A stretch of 64,000 nucleotides of DNA from assembly GCA_020091685.1 (NCBI GenBank), contig CM034591.1, positions 12,534,833-12,598,832 on the forward strand. The letters run 5' to 3'. The notes below the pieces were generated by a model. The model was not told the DNA's origin. It saw only the letters and a program-made list of their open reading frames with translations, and made no database searches. Shown piece by piece: positions 46,201 to 61,200 of this stretch. Source of the DNA: Lutjanus erythropterus. Taxonomy: Eukaryota; Chordata; Actinopteri; Lutjaniformes; Lutjanidae. The first letter of the stretch is position 1. Each line of letters begins with the position of its first letter. Position numbers and translations under genes: made by a program.

Positions 46201-49200
46201 TCCTGGGAGCAGGCCAATGGAAAGTCTCCTCAACTGACCAACGTCATTAGCTTATGATGACAGGATAGGGTGTCCACAATGAAAGATGCATTAGTATGAG
46301 GAGAGAAAAACACACTCACTTTCCTCTCTGATGGCTCATCATGTGATTCTTTACAAATGAAGGGACTTGAAAAGAAGATAGATCTCTTACTGATACATGT
46401 GAGGTATTGAGCTACAGCCAGACAGAGCTCAGTCTTTTGACTAGTTAGACTCCAGCAAAATGACAAACAGATTACGAGTCATGGCGTAAACAATCTGGGC
46501 TAAGATCAACTCAAGTTTTCCACTGGTTTTAAGGCTTTTTTGGTAAGGTATCAAATTAAAAGCAACTAACTTACTTGTAATATATTGCACATCACTATAA
46601 ACTCACAGGGGGAGCACAGTAATGGGAAATTTCTGAAAATGCTAAATGCAAATAAATTGAAATATGAAAGTCGGTTCATAATGTCTGATTAATATGGACT
46701 ATGAAATATGGAATTGTTTAGAATAATAGAGTAAGCAAAAATGTGAAAACAATGCATAGCTTTTTAAGAATCTAAAATATAAAAGACCCTTGCAAACTGT
46801 CTTCTGTACTTGCAATATAAGATTTAATAACATCACTGTTATTATGCCTCTTCTCCTACACACCTGTCCACCTACAGGCTTGCAAAGAGTTTTGCTCTTT
46901 TGACTCTTCAAAGTAGCCACCTTTTGCTCTGATGACAGTTTTGCACACTGCTGGTATAATCTGAACAATTTTTTGTAAAAAAAAAACAAAGAAAAAACAC
47001 TAAATGAGAAGTGTGTCCAAACTTTTGACTGGTACTCTGTATGGTGGTTGTGCTTGCAGATTTGCATATCATAGAAGACGCGTCTATTTGCTTAAGTGGA
47101 CGTCGCTCTTTGTTTTCATCTTGTTTTGCTTCAGTTTAACACTCACTGATACTTAGTTTTTGATCACTAGAACTATGGAGCAATGTTTACAAGTGTGTCT
47201 TGCTCGTATCTCGCACGCACACACACACACACACACGCACACACACACCAACACACATTGTTTCACATTATACCACAGGCAGCGAATAAAGAGTAAACTA
47301 GTGAACACTGACTGTAAATATAACTTGAGCGTTTACAAGAAAAGTCCACAGGGCCCCTTAAATATGTAATTTTATTTGCTGGATCAGAAACAGGCTTGAT
47401 TTTAGGTACACCAGAAGACTAACATGGCTGTTCTGTGGTGGTTAGAGCAAGAATTCAAAGTACAGAACTGATTTTGGATTTAGTTTATTAGAATTAATTC
47501 AGTAATAACTGGCTTATCTTGCTCTTTCTAAAGTTTCTAAAACACATTCAGACCATCCTACTGCCACCACCCTGTGTCTCTATCAGGTTGGAGTAAAGAA
47601 GAAGCTTTATATAACTATACATCAGAGTAAACTGTCATTCTTCATGGTACCAAAGTGCAAAAGCATGTGCTTTAAAACCTCCTGCTGTGGTGTAACATAT
47701 AATCATTGAATAAGGTATTCAAGACTCCTTCGTGCTATGTCTGCTATCATTACCTTTGCTCTTCTATAAGGACTACTTTTCTTTACTCTGGCATTTTTTT
47801 CTTTGTATTGTTCCCGTTCTTTCTACTTTTATTCATGTGAGGAACGTAGTATTTACCTGAGAAAAAGGTTTTCCTTTCACTGAGCCCCTTAGATAGGTAA
47901 GAAGACAAAGATGTTGAACTGAATAGGACAAAATATTAATAGTATGAGCAAAGCATACAGTACAAGGAGTTGTAGAATACTGTTTAGAGTTCAGGGACAG
48001 AAGCCATCGAGAGCAGGCAGGCAATCAAACAGCAGCCCTTTAAAGAACCTCTAATAGGATAAAATACCATTGAAAATAAGGTCAATAAAAGCTATACCAG
48101 TGATTAGAGAGACCACACACTGAAACCCGATGAGCAAACTAAAGCTAGGGTGACTCTGTATGGTCATAAAACAACGTTATTTGCTCAGCGTCTACACTAT
48201 TGTGTGATTTCCCACATTACCTTCCAGGAGAAATGAGTTGCAAAGATAAAAACCAAGAGCAAATGGTGGCTCTTTCTGTACAGCACAGAGGGAGAAAAGA
48301 AAAGGGGGAGCTCTGGCTCGGTGCATTAACATACAGATAGAATAGGTAAAGAGTTTTAATGTACTCAGGAGGCTGGGGGGAGAGTGAGAGGTGGGAAAGA
48401 CAGAGGGAATAAGGAGGAGGAGGAGAGAAAGACAATCAGCAGGCTGGTGCCACAAAGGCAGGCATCCATGACCTTATACCTCAGTTCACCGTGGGCAGGA
48501 AGAAATGAAAAGCCTACAGGAAGACAGAAATATAGGTAAAGGAAAGACGAGAATGATGGTGAGAAAGTGGGAATGGACAGAGAGAGAACTGTGAAAATGT
48601 GAAAAAAAGAGCACTGAGATCACAATGAATATGAAGGAAGTGGGGCAGAGTAAGAATGTTGAGGAGAGTGGGGAAAAGGAAACGATGGTGAAAATGCCAC
48701 CACGTGAGCCGCAATGACCCAAAGCATCTGAAAGGCAGAAGGGAGGAAAAGGAAGCTATGTACAGTAATGAAAGGATAGTCACGTTATTACAAAACTAAA
48801 AGAAAAAGAAGGTTGATGTTTTGGGTCATAAATTGTTCTTCTTGGAGGTTTGCGATGTCAGACATGAAGAACAGTCTGGTTTGTATCGCTGGCAGAAATG
48901 TACAGATTAGGCTTTGTTTAAATCAGATTTGTTCCTCAAATCAGATCTTTAAGACAGACTGTCTGCACTCTTATTAGCAAGTGATCAGATCGGATTTCTG
49001 TGTCCAGACATCACCAACCTATCTGCATCAGAAACCAAGTACAACTGCTTTCCAGTGTTTAAGCATGACAAATGGAGATCCATCACCTCGCCATTCAAAC
49101 AACTGTGCTGTCGAGTCACAGCGCTGAACTCTGCGATTGCACCAGACAAACCCAACAATGGTATACATGGAGATCTGCTGCTCTGATGTAGGATTCTGGA

Positions 49201-52200
49201 TTTGAAATTGGCATTGTGTGTCATGTTGCACGTAACGCAAAAGACACTTTCAAATGCAACTGTGAACGGGCGACTTTCCAGACTGAGTTGCATCTGTAGA
49301 AATCTGATTGGAATAATGAGCAAAAAATGCACTTCATTCATGTGTGACTGGAAAGGGGAAGAGAAAGTTGGGCAATAACATGCAGCAAAGGGTCTAAGGT
49401 GGGAGTTGAACCCACTGCCGCTGCAGGGGACTCACAGCTTCAACACACAGAAGCTCTACCAACTGAGCAACCACGCCACCTTGTCCAGACTTTTTAAAAT
49501 CAAACTGGAACCAATGTGGATATGCCAAAAACAGATTTGGGCTGGTAGTCTGGAACAAGACTTTAGACACTGCAGTTCAATCCATTGATAAGAAGCACCA
49601 GATAATTGGGTTTATAGAGGGTCATGGATCAATTGTGTTCATAAATTGGGGGATGAATTGCATATTGCACAAATATTGGTAACTGGTATTCGGTTGTAAC
49701 CCTTGTCCTCGCATTTTATTATGTTGAAATTAAGTTTTGCTTGTGAGGTCATGCAGGAAATAATAAACCACATGAACACACTGTGAAAAAGAGCTCTTAA
49801 TTCAGTGCTGTCAAGTATTCATATTTGTCTAGAAGAATGAATATAAAAGCAGCCAAAAAGATGTGTGAAGTGGGAACTAAGCCAATCAAACAGAAAAGAT
49901 GTAGAACTGAGTTTTCAATCAACCTAAAAACAAGATCCTCTTCACTCGAACACTTATATCGCCAAACTTAAGACATAGAAATACTAATGACTGGAGTCAA
50001 AGGTAAAAATAATCAAAGTTGTGTTCAAGGCAGCCCACCGCAAACACAACAAACTGAACTTCCCCAAAAGAAGTTGTGCGTGGTCTCCCCCTCAAGAGAA
50101 ACACTTGTCTGGAGGGAAGAATTCCCAGTGAGTGTCTAGACGACATTCCCCTTTACTCCTCGTTTCTGGTGTGAGACTGAGAACATACAATCTGTTAGCA
50201 GCTCTGCATTTACACCCTCCAGCCCTCCGTCCCCACAACACAAACCTTCACCTTCTGTCTCTGTGGACCTAACTGTCGCTGTCCTTGGTCCTAACACAGA
50301 AACCAGAGCGTGTTGCAACTCTTAAAAGGCAGTTAGTGCAAACTGCTGAGGCCTTGTGTACAAATGCTAGAACAGAGAAAATCATCAAGTCCACGTTAGA
50401 AGTGAGGTATGTGGCTTGGCTTTTATACCCGACACACTGACAAGAGAAGCTGTCTTTATCTAGAAAACTCTACTGTACAAGAGTCAAAATGCACAGAATC
50501 TATGATGTACTATATTAAGTCAAATAGAGATGGTATCACAGACACACTCCTATGGTTTCCAGACAATACCCGTGTTTTCATATATTTGTCCAGCAAATGT
50601 AAAGAAAACTTTTGAAAGGTTGCGAAACAGAAAATTAAAAAGGAAAATGTGAATTAGGTGTATCTCCTTCAACAGGTTTAGAGTTGTTTAGTTGTTTAGT
50701 TTCGTCAGATAAAGATGGTATAGCTACGTATCATAAAGTTACTTGCCAATCGCCAATAAACCTCAAAGAAATCTCAAAGCAAGTAAAACTTGATTTATAA
50801 ACTGCAGCACTCTTTTTCAAACATGAAAAGAAACTAAACCAGTTGCCTTGGCTCTCTACGAGAAGAAAATGGAGAAAGGTCTTCAGGATCTTTTTTACAA
50901 TTGGCCAAATTATTTTTTTCGGTATGTAAGATTTATGGGGATTTATTGGCAGAATAAAGACAGAGAATATGATGTTCCTAGTCATATTTTCATAAATGCT
51001 TGATTCCACCAGGCACAGCTGTGTCGTGTTACGGCTGCACCACGTCTGCCGCGGCTGAACCTGCCATTCTACACAATGATTATGATTCCACTGTAAAAAC
51101 CTTTTTATTTATTTATTTATTTTTTAAACTTTTTCGACCAACCTTTTCTAATGAGATACTTCAAAAAGTGCATGAAATACATTGATGGAAACAAGGCTTA
51201 AATTTTGCTTTGGTTAACCTGTGTAGATTTTAAGTGCCATGCATATCAATGACATCTTTCACATTGTCCTAATACAAGGTAGAGGTTTAGCATTTTACAA
51301 CACAGGGCTGTATGCAGTGGTGGTTGGTGAATTTTTCTCTCTCCTGTTATATTAATAATCAGGCAAATGTCTTAAAGTATCACACAGTATATTTTAACAT
51401 ATGAAAGGTGCCTTTATTTGTATTTGCTGAACTAAATTATAATTGTATTTTATTTTACCAGTTCTGCTGAAAGACTGATGTAAGGAAAACGTAACTCAAT
51501 AAATATGAAAGAAATCTGATGGCACAAACTTTAAAACCCATTAGAGAATAACAGCCTCTAAGAATAATTAAATAAAAATATGGTATTACAATGGAAATTT
51601 AAAAATTGTCATCTTGTGGCTTGAAATTTTCTTTTTGCACATAAATTCTCCTTAAGAGATGCAGATTTCTCAGTTACTCTGTGGTTACATTTATATAAAG
51701 TACCTCTGCCCACTTTCTCTGCAAAAAACAGCATTGTTTAAACGTTTGTAAAAGACCAACACCACACATTCAGCTTCTGTCATCTACAGTGGGGATATAA
51801 CTAAGTACGTCTACTCAAAAACTGTACTTAGGTCGAATTTCAAATTGTATCTATATTAAATTATCTTATATTAATAAAATGTATGTTCATACCTTCATAC
51901 ATCCTTAACCCTGATCAAATTTTAAAAGACCTGACAGGAATGTATGAATGTGCTTCATCTACTGTCCCTATATTCTATTTGGGTTAAAATAACTATGGAG
52001 TCTATCTAATTAGAAATTTCAGTATTTCAGTGAGGATGTATAAACTACATCCAGTCAAAGGCTATTCATTATGTAGGCGGGATGAGTGGTAATAATGCTT
52101 GTGCGAGAAAGAGCATAGTAAACATACATGTAAATGACCAAAAGGGAAAATACATTTTAAAACAGACCAGGTGATTTACGTCTATAAATAAAAGAAAGAC

Positions 52201-55200
52201 AGAAATCCTCCACTTGGAGATACTCCATGTCTCTAATTTGCAGCGGAGACATGAGGTCACTTTGGTGATAGCAAACTTTTAGGGTTATGAGAATTTATTA
52301 TGTTCTATGCAGGAAGAAGTCAAAATAGTTGGTCTATCTGGGCACACTTTCTTACTGTTACATGCACAAAGACACACACACTTGAATTATTTCCTTTTGT
52401 CTCTTGCTCAGAATTTTCATTAGGCTATAAAACTTGTAACTTGTAAACTAGAATTATTTGACTCTTATACAACAAATAAGCCTGATTCATTCAGGTTGGC
52501 TCCAATGCAGTGAATTGAACAAATTATCACTGAAGTAGGTTTCAATCCCACCCCAAGGTTTCTCACTGACCTCACTCTGACATCTTTCATTGGTAGCAAA
52601 AAGTTCATTACTGTTGTTTCCATGCAGCAATGACAACTTCGAGGGTCCTTGACCCAAAACACCTCAATCACTGTGAAAAATTGTATACTCCAAAACTACC
52701 AAGATAACAAAATTATGTTTAATTGAATTTTTATTGGAATGCATGAATATGATTACCCTCTGTACACAGTTATTCAAAACGTATATTTGTGGTCCTTGGA
52801 GCTGTTTAATGGAAGGCTTGGTTTAACTTACCATGAGGTTATTAGGGGCAGGTCTCTCTTTGGGTTGCCGCCGCATACTGAAAAAAAGAAGAAAGAATAT
52901 AAGCAGTTTATATCCAGCCACTATTCAAACTGTTTGTAAGTGCACAAGAGTCTTTTTTTGTTCTAACTTTAATTTCATCTGCATAATTTTTAATTTATAA
53001 ATCATTATTCAAGAGGAGGCTTGAAATGAAACCTTTCATGTGACAGGGACTGAAAGAGTATGCTTGATAGACAATAAACACTGTAGCCTAAAAACACAGC
53101 ACATTCATTTCAAATTGAATCATTTAATTAATATTTCTAATTTGAATTATTATTTCTCATTACTCAGAAGATTAAGAAAGAAGCAGTTAGAAGATTGATT
53201 CAGTGGATTCATGTGTGATTCTGTGAGCGTCCTCTATAATATGTATACACACACAACCCGTCAAACTGAGACCTTTGTGGAATTAGTTCAGTGGCCTGAC
53301 TTCAGTTAGTCATGTAACTGGTTTATGTGTCACAGTGAATGGACCAGGACACGTTAAGAATAGGCTGGGAGAAGACAGTGCCAAGCCTGCAACAAGGCAG
53401 GGCAGGGCACCAGTACCTCAGTCTGTCCTGAGAGAGAGCTGCCTTGTTTGAGTAAATAAAGCAGGCACGGGGGATAAACAACAGCTGGTATACACACACA
53501 CACACACACTGCTTGCATGTGGTTTGGGTGTGTATGTTGATGTTTGTGCAACTGTAAAGATTACAACAGGCTAATGAATCAGAGGCAAACACAGAGTAAA
53601 CACTGTCTTTGTCCTGTTGCATTAGATAAATCAATCATTACTTTTAAGAAAAGAACAGCTTTTTATTCACTATCATAGCTTTAACCATTACAACCACAAT
53701 CCATTAACACACATGGGCAAATGCACTTTAATCCAATTGTAAACTATTATACCTTTGATTCATCTACAATAATTTGGTTCATTTAAGTCAAATGCTGCTT
53801 GTGGTCTCTGTAATTGTTCAGTCTGTCTCTGCGGAGCTCAGATGGTTGCCTGTGCCAAACATATTAAGCTAATACAAAAATAGAATCACAATCAAATACA
53901 CTGCACAGTCAACAGAAATTGGAAGACAGACAAAAATTCTATTTAAAATCTGAAGGTGTTTTGTTAAAATAATTTCTTTCTAGTCTTTCGAGAAACAAAG
54001 TGTATTTAACAGTTAACAGCGACAGACTCACCACTGAGTGATGAAGTGAACAAACTTGTCACTGAACTGGCCGACAGGAAGAACTGGAGGATCCTGTAAA
54101 GAAGAACAGACCAATTTAGACAACAATAACATTTTAATCTGGGATGATAACTCACTGCACTGACAGAAGAATGATTTAAAGTTCCCTTCAACTCAGAAAT
54201 GTGTTTTTCTTCTTTTTCCTACAGTTGGATGTTTCACTGTGCTAAATGATGTATGTGCTGGGTTCAACACTAGAAGACTGTTTTCACATTCGAAAATATG
54301 TGTTCACTGAAAAGCTGATTTTTTAAGGGGTAGCCATAGGCATTGGCAACGTAACAATTAGTCTGGAGGTCAATGCTGGTCCAGTTTGCAATTTATGGCT
54401 ATGATCCAGGCTCTCAGAGGGCTAATCCAACATATCAAGAAAAGTTCAAAATTAAATCAGAATAGTTGGTTTTGGTGTAGCAGAGTTGTAGGATTAAGAA
54501 TGATGCAATCTAAGTTTACAGGTTAATTTTTGATCACTAGGGGCAGAAGAACATAGAAATAAGTAGACAGATACAGGGGTCACCGCTAAGCTGTTATGGC
54601 TAACGTGTTAGCCACCAACTGCCATCCGGCAAACACAGAGCAACATTATAACAGAGCTGTGAAGTAGGGAAAGTTACTGGTTGTGCTACAGCAAGATATT
54701 TCTACATGCTTTAGTGCTTATTCAAAAAAGACAAGATCCCAAAGGTACACTGGTCAAATAAGATTTACATACCATTATAAAATCACTGAAACAACACTTG
54801 TTCAAAGAGCAGACGCCGCTGAAGAGCCTGGATTCCGTGAGGTTCAGAGTTAAGTAGCTTTCTGGTATGAACACTTAAGCGTGTGACCTCAAGGCTACAC
54901 GCTGCATTTTTGTTCTTTTTATTCGTGGTAGCATTGAGTGGTGATTTGCAGTCGAGTTAATGTACAACTCCTGCTGGGTGACAAAAGATTTGTCTGTTGG
55001 GTCAACCAATCAACACATGGGGTGATTCATAAGGTGAAACGGCAAATGTAAGAGGAACTACTGTATATTAAAGCTGTCGTGGTACAGATTTCCACCAGCA
55101 TGGCTGTACAGAGCCCAATTCTGAAATGGCAAAAAGAACATCAAACACGAAATAGCAATTAATGTCACAGTTTATTTGTAAGTATTAATAACAGAAGAAC

Positions 55201-58200
55201 TACTTCTTATACTCATTATTATAATTAGCTCGTGTGTGAAAAAAGTTAAATGCCCTCTTTCTTTGACTGAGTCAAGACGTACTCCACGCTGAAAAAGAGC
55301 AAATCAAGGTCTTCTGGGCAAAGAAGAAAAGCTTAGAGTGAAAAACATTGTTATTTATACAATTAATATATTATTTCGATTAGAATGAACACGTGAAGAA
55401 GAAAGATAAAGCAAGACTAAGCAAAAATCATCTGAGCTGTTGATGTCAAGCAATACTGTTTGTTAAAAACTGAAATACGAGACTTTATTAATCCCTTCTG
55501 GGAGATGAATAAAATGTCTTGTATCGTGTCGTAACCTTCAACAAATTATTGTATTATGTAAATGGCACTGAGCCCGCATTTTATACAAATGACTGAAGTC
55601 AATGCAACAAGGAGAAAAATTGTTAGGGTGCCCTAAAATAGATATCAAATATAAATGTAAACTAGATTTTTTTGAAAAACTTCTGCTAATATACACTCAC
55701 CACTTTCAAATTAGGCAACGCAGCCAAACCATAAAAGGAGGTGAGGATTAGGACAGTTGGTGTGGTTGTCTGAGGCTTTGATTCCACTGGGCATGTTGCA
55801 TGAGCAGTGCATTTTTTAATATGTTTTGCCCATCTAATTATGTTGACTTGCTCAGATTTTGTTGATTTGGTAATTCTTCCTTTATTTTTTGTACTTCTAC
55901 CAAAGGTAAGTAGGCTTTGTAATAAGGTAGTTAGTTTTCTATCTGTTTTTAATTTTTTTTAAATTTTATGTTGACAACTGTCTGGGATCATTTGAGTGAC
56001 GTATAAGATAGAATTTTTTTGATAGATTATAGAAGCTCTCTCTGTTAACAGTATGCTCATAAGACAGCATTTGTAAAATGAGCTTTTCTTTTAACACCAT
56101 GAAGACAAACTGATATGTTTCAGAGAAAGACACGAGAGAGCTGTGAATTGTAAAGGCACTCTGTGTGTGTGTGTGTGTGAGAGAGGAAGTGTTTTGTTCA
56201 TGAAAAACATGCTAAAAAAGTTCTATAATAACCCAAACTGTGACTAAATCTTGTCTTAATATTGTTACTGAAAATAATAGGAGGTAAAATGCAGTAAGAA
56301 AAGAAAAAGGTGTACGTTTGGATTCACTTTAGTTACAGTACAATGCCGTGGAGAGAAAAAGTGAGCGTGTCCTGGTGTTGGGAGAAAGTCGGCTTTAAAA
56401 TACTACAAACCTCAAGAGACACCTGAAGGCACACCTGGACACAGAAACTGGGGTAATTAAAGATGTTATTATCTGTTAGGCCATTCAGATGAAGGCTACA
56501 TTTCTGAATGGTGGTGATTCATGTATGAAACTTTTTTTTCTTTTTTGATAATTGTTCCATTTCGACATTGTGGTTTTTTAGTCTCTCACGCTGAGAGATG
56601 GGGTAAGCAAATGCTCTGTTCAGTAATTTTTAACGACTTCAATAAGACAAAGAAAGGTCTTTTCTCCATTAATAGCAGTTTTTTTTACTGTGTTCTTGAT
56701 ATTTTTTAGTTTGGATTTTGTAATTGATAATATTTCATGTGATCAAAGAAGAATGTTTTTGTCTTTATTTCCATCGCTCTTTTTTTATTAGCTTAGAAAT
56801 GTGTACTTTACATTTTTTATCACAGAACATTAACCATATATTATGGCTCTTAAAGCTAGAACCAAGCAATTCGAACTAAACAAAATGTCTTTGGTTAACT
56901 AACTAAAACTAACTCAAAATATGAGGAGTGAAGTTGACCAAGTTTTGACTAAAACTCACACAGACATTTCATCTTAGGACTAAGACTAAATCTCAAAATC
57001 ACTGCCACAATGAACAACAGTAAGGTGTGTGTGCGTGTGTGTGAATGTGTGTGTCAGGCTTGCTACTTCTTGTCAGTGGAGTTTCTACGAATCGTATCAT
57101 GTAGAGTAGCTGTGCCAGACTGCCCCTCTATTCCTGCCCCTCACCTCATTGCTCCATCCATTTCCCTCCCCTCACTCTGCTTCTTTCTCCATCTTTGACT
57201 GTTGGCATGAAACGCTCTTAATATTTACACCTAATACTATTTCCTTAGAAGATATAGAAGGTTTTTTTGGAGGACAAAAGTTCAAAAGGAAAAAAGTTGG
57301 GAATAGCAGTGTCAAATTAATGTGTATTCTCTGTCTTTGTCTCGATGCCAGTAAAATTCAGAAGAGAGTAGAAAATTGTGTGTGAAAAGAAAAAGGACGA
57401 GCATTTATGTCTCGAGTCCATATTTAATATAGAAATAAAAATAAAAGAAAACAACAGACAGGTTCAAATGATAAGATAGACAGAGTTTAAGTTACACATT
57501 ACCTCAAAAGAATAAAATGATGGTGCCAAAAAAGTGTTAAGGTATAATGTGGTACAATTTATATGAATGTTGTTTTGTTTTTTTAACATATAGTATTAAA
57601 ATGTGAAAACTGTCATTACACAAAACAACAAGAATTCTGGATTATTAAAATGACCATATTCATATATGAGACTGCTGAAATTTAACATACTACATCCCAA
57701 TCTAGGGCTGCAACTATTTTCATTATTGATTAATGTGCCAAAATTCTTCAAGAAAATTGTGAAAAATGCTCATCTCAATTTCCCAGGACTCAAACTGACG
57801 TCTTTAAATTGCTGCTTTTGTTCAACGAACAGTTCAAAAACCAAAGACTCGTCATTTATTATCATGAATGACAAAGAAAAATCCTTACATTTAAGAAGCT
57901 GCAACCAGCAGGTGCACAAGACAGTGTTGTTCAGTTCAGGTACAGGAGGTACAATGAGAAAATATCAAAACTAAGTTTCCCAGTAGGTACACAAGAGGTG
58001 GAAGATTTAAGATAAGATTTTAAATATATGCAGAACAGTGACATCCAATAGTATGAACAAAAATACACAACTACACAAAAACCATAAAACCTGGGTCCAC
58101 AACCAGGCGTTTATTCAAATGCAGAGAATTAAACCTCTTTACATCTGAAGCCCTGCTGTGCCATTAAAAACACCTCTGGGCAGTGTTCGCCATTCCTTAA

Positions 58201-61200
58201 TGCTCTGATCGGCAGGCTCCCGCAAAGCATGATGCATGAACCCATTTAAATTAACAAAGGAATGGGTTCCCTTCTAATCTCACTGCACTTCACAGTGCTG
58301 CCGCCGCTTGGATGAGCAATATATCATAGCACATGCACATACACACACAGGCATGCACAAACAAATGCCCTTGAGCACTGCACACCACAAGCCTGAGTCT
58401 ACACTCCGTTTAGAAGGAGTGTACCAAATAATTTGCAAACACTGTACTATGTGTGCATGCTCCACACACATACACAGGCAGAAAAACAGGATCAATTGGA
58501 CCCGCAGTTTGTGCAAAGTGTTGACTACACAACTAATTTATGTGGTGTGTAGGCTAAATCTGATACAAAATCTCTCTCTGCACTTTCCCCACATATTTGC
58601 ATGCACACGCGCCTTTTCTGCAGACACAAACACACACATTTATGCATGTATTCATGTCTCCAGCTGAGAGGAACACCGCTGCAGCTTTGATGTGGCAGCA
58701 GGCGATGGCACAAAAGACCAGCAAGCTGATGAAAGTGGCTAGTCTGCGTGAATTATTCCTCCGGTTGTCAACGCACTCCACTATGAGACAGAACACACAC
58801 TACGAGGGTACAAGGGTACAAGTAAATATACATGTCATTGCCATGAAGCAATTATTAGGCAAAATTAGATCAGTAATTACAGGCTTGAAAATAAAGTGGG
58901 AGTTCTTTATTAGTGCAGCCACTTGCTATTCAACAAATAGAGCAGTGAGAGGCACATTAATGAGGGTGGACAGCAGACAGATGGTAGTAACAACTACAGA
59001 GAACTTCTCATTGAAGACATAGGCTGAATGAGGTGAGTATACCAACTAACATCTAAACAGATGCACTGGATTATTTCTTTTTGTGTAAGTGCATTTGCAT
59101 ACATTTACTTGGAGGATATGTGATTTACTGAAATTGCTCTGCATTGAGGCTCTTTGGCCTCAATTTAACTCAAGTCTTATTGAATTGAGGGGGGTGAAGT
59201 ATAGTATGTATCTGGTCCTACAATATGCCTCATGTTGCGTAGCCATAGTTATAGTGTCTTCTGGTTTCATCTAAATAAACGAAAGCTTATCAAAGCTGAT
59301 TAAAAATGTTCCCCTTATCATTCAGTGATCCAGGTTTTCTTGTTTGTTGGCTGGACTGCCCTTACATTGAGGGTATAGTTCACCCAAAAATAAAAATTTA
59401 GTCATTATCTACTCACCCTCATGCTGATTGAGAGTCAGGTTTATTTTGTTAGCACATACGCCTAGTTCGGAAGGTGTGCATGTGCACGTGAATGAGGCTC
59501 CAAGCTAAGAATCTACAGTGGAGATTCAGCCTAAAAACATTTTTTTAGTCAACTTGGCCTGTTGGGGTTTTAGGAGACTTGGATTACATGGAGCATGGAG
59601 GCATTTTATGTCTTTATTCTGTTGTTTTTTTCGCTTGAAAACTGGTCACCATTCACTTTCACTGTTTGTGAGATTCTGCAATGCGGTTTTCCTGTGAAAC
59701 TCCAGCAGTGTTTTGTGGACTAAAAAGCTAAACCTGTTCTTCTATTGGCACGACGGGGAGTAGATAATGAATGAATTTTCATTTTTTGGTGAACTATCCC
59801 TTTAAAGAATTTTCTACATAAGCATCCATGAAATATTGCTTTGTCTAGGACTGTCATATTATCAGATTTCACCTACACAATTATCATGGCCAAAAGAATT
59901 ATGAAAGAATATGAATAAAGTCAAATTCATCGTTAACTTTGTTCATTATGCATTTTTTTTAGGGGGGTGAGTTACACTCGAAAAACAAGCGTAAGGAGGT
60001 GGAAACGGAGTCTGTAACCATTACTGTACAAAAGCTTACAAAAAGTGCAATTACACTTAATGGGTAGTGAAACTGCCTGCGGGCCTCGCTTCAGACGAAG
60101 CCTGGAAAAATGCCCCCCTTACTCTCCTTGCTTAGATTGTCTCAATTCCTGGATGTCTGTGGAATCATAGATTCATAACATAATCATGATCCCATAGACA
60201 TCCAGGACTTGAGAACTCCACAATTAAGCCAGGATTGCCAAAGTAAACCTGTCCAAGGGCTTTTATTCACTTCTGACTCTGGAAAAGTGGAAAAAACACA
60301 AATTCCCCCAAATTATTGTATCTCATCAGTGTCTGTAACCAAATCCTACAGTTATGCTATTTACAATTCTTTGTGACTTTAAATTAATTATCATTTTCAC
60401 ATTTATTTGGTCTTAATTTTGAGTCTCATGAGACTCAAATCCTTATTTGAGCCTTCCTCAGCCATGCCTCACTGTGTGTTTGTGTGCGATTAAAAAAAGA
60501 ACAAAAAAAAAAAAAAAAAAAAGGCAGACTCTCACACTCCACCCCCCCACCCCAAACACACCTCTAGCTACAATAATATTAATGATCCAATCACAGGGGC
60601 CTATTACTCATTCAGCCATTACAGCAACTTTCAAATCCCCAGTGGATAAGTCAGACACAACATCGAAGTATCACAACGGAAATAAAGAAAATAAAAAGTA
60701 TTTGGATCATGTGTACAGTGCATTACAATATGTACCAATGGGCAATACTTACTAAATGTCAGTGAGGCAGGTATAATTCATCACACCTGCCATGAAGTTG
60801 AAGTCAGGTGTGTCTAGCACAATTAAAAATACCTGAGCATTAAATTAACTTCTCCATGGGATCAGTGCTAGTCCATTCATACAGGTTTTCTAAGGCAATT
60901 CATGGGGCTCCATGATGCCTTTAAATTCTACAAGATGTACAATAATAATAAACTTAATTTCAACAGCACTTTTCAAAACAAAATTACAAAGTGCCTTATA
61001 TTAAAACATATGATTCCAATAAGGCAAATAGAAATCTGATAATTAAATATACAAATGATGATAACGTAGCCTTGGGGAACACCAGGCGTCAAACGGGCCA
61101 CAAAAGAGGAGGTATTACTGACCCCTACCAAAAAGTTCTGTTTGACAAATAAGATTTGAACCAATCTAAAGCACCCTACCCCTAATGCCAACCGACTTTA

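Noticed and set aside
49385..49480. tRNA gene candidate on the minus strand
   Set aside because: A and B boxes are present, but the acceptor stem does not close and the sequence continues into a SINE body shared with 27,371-27,475.
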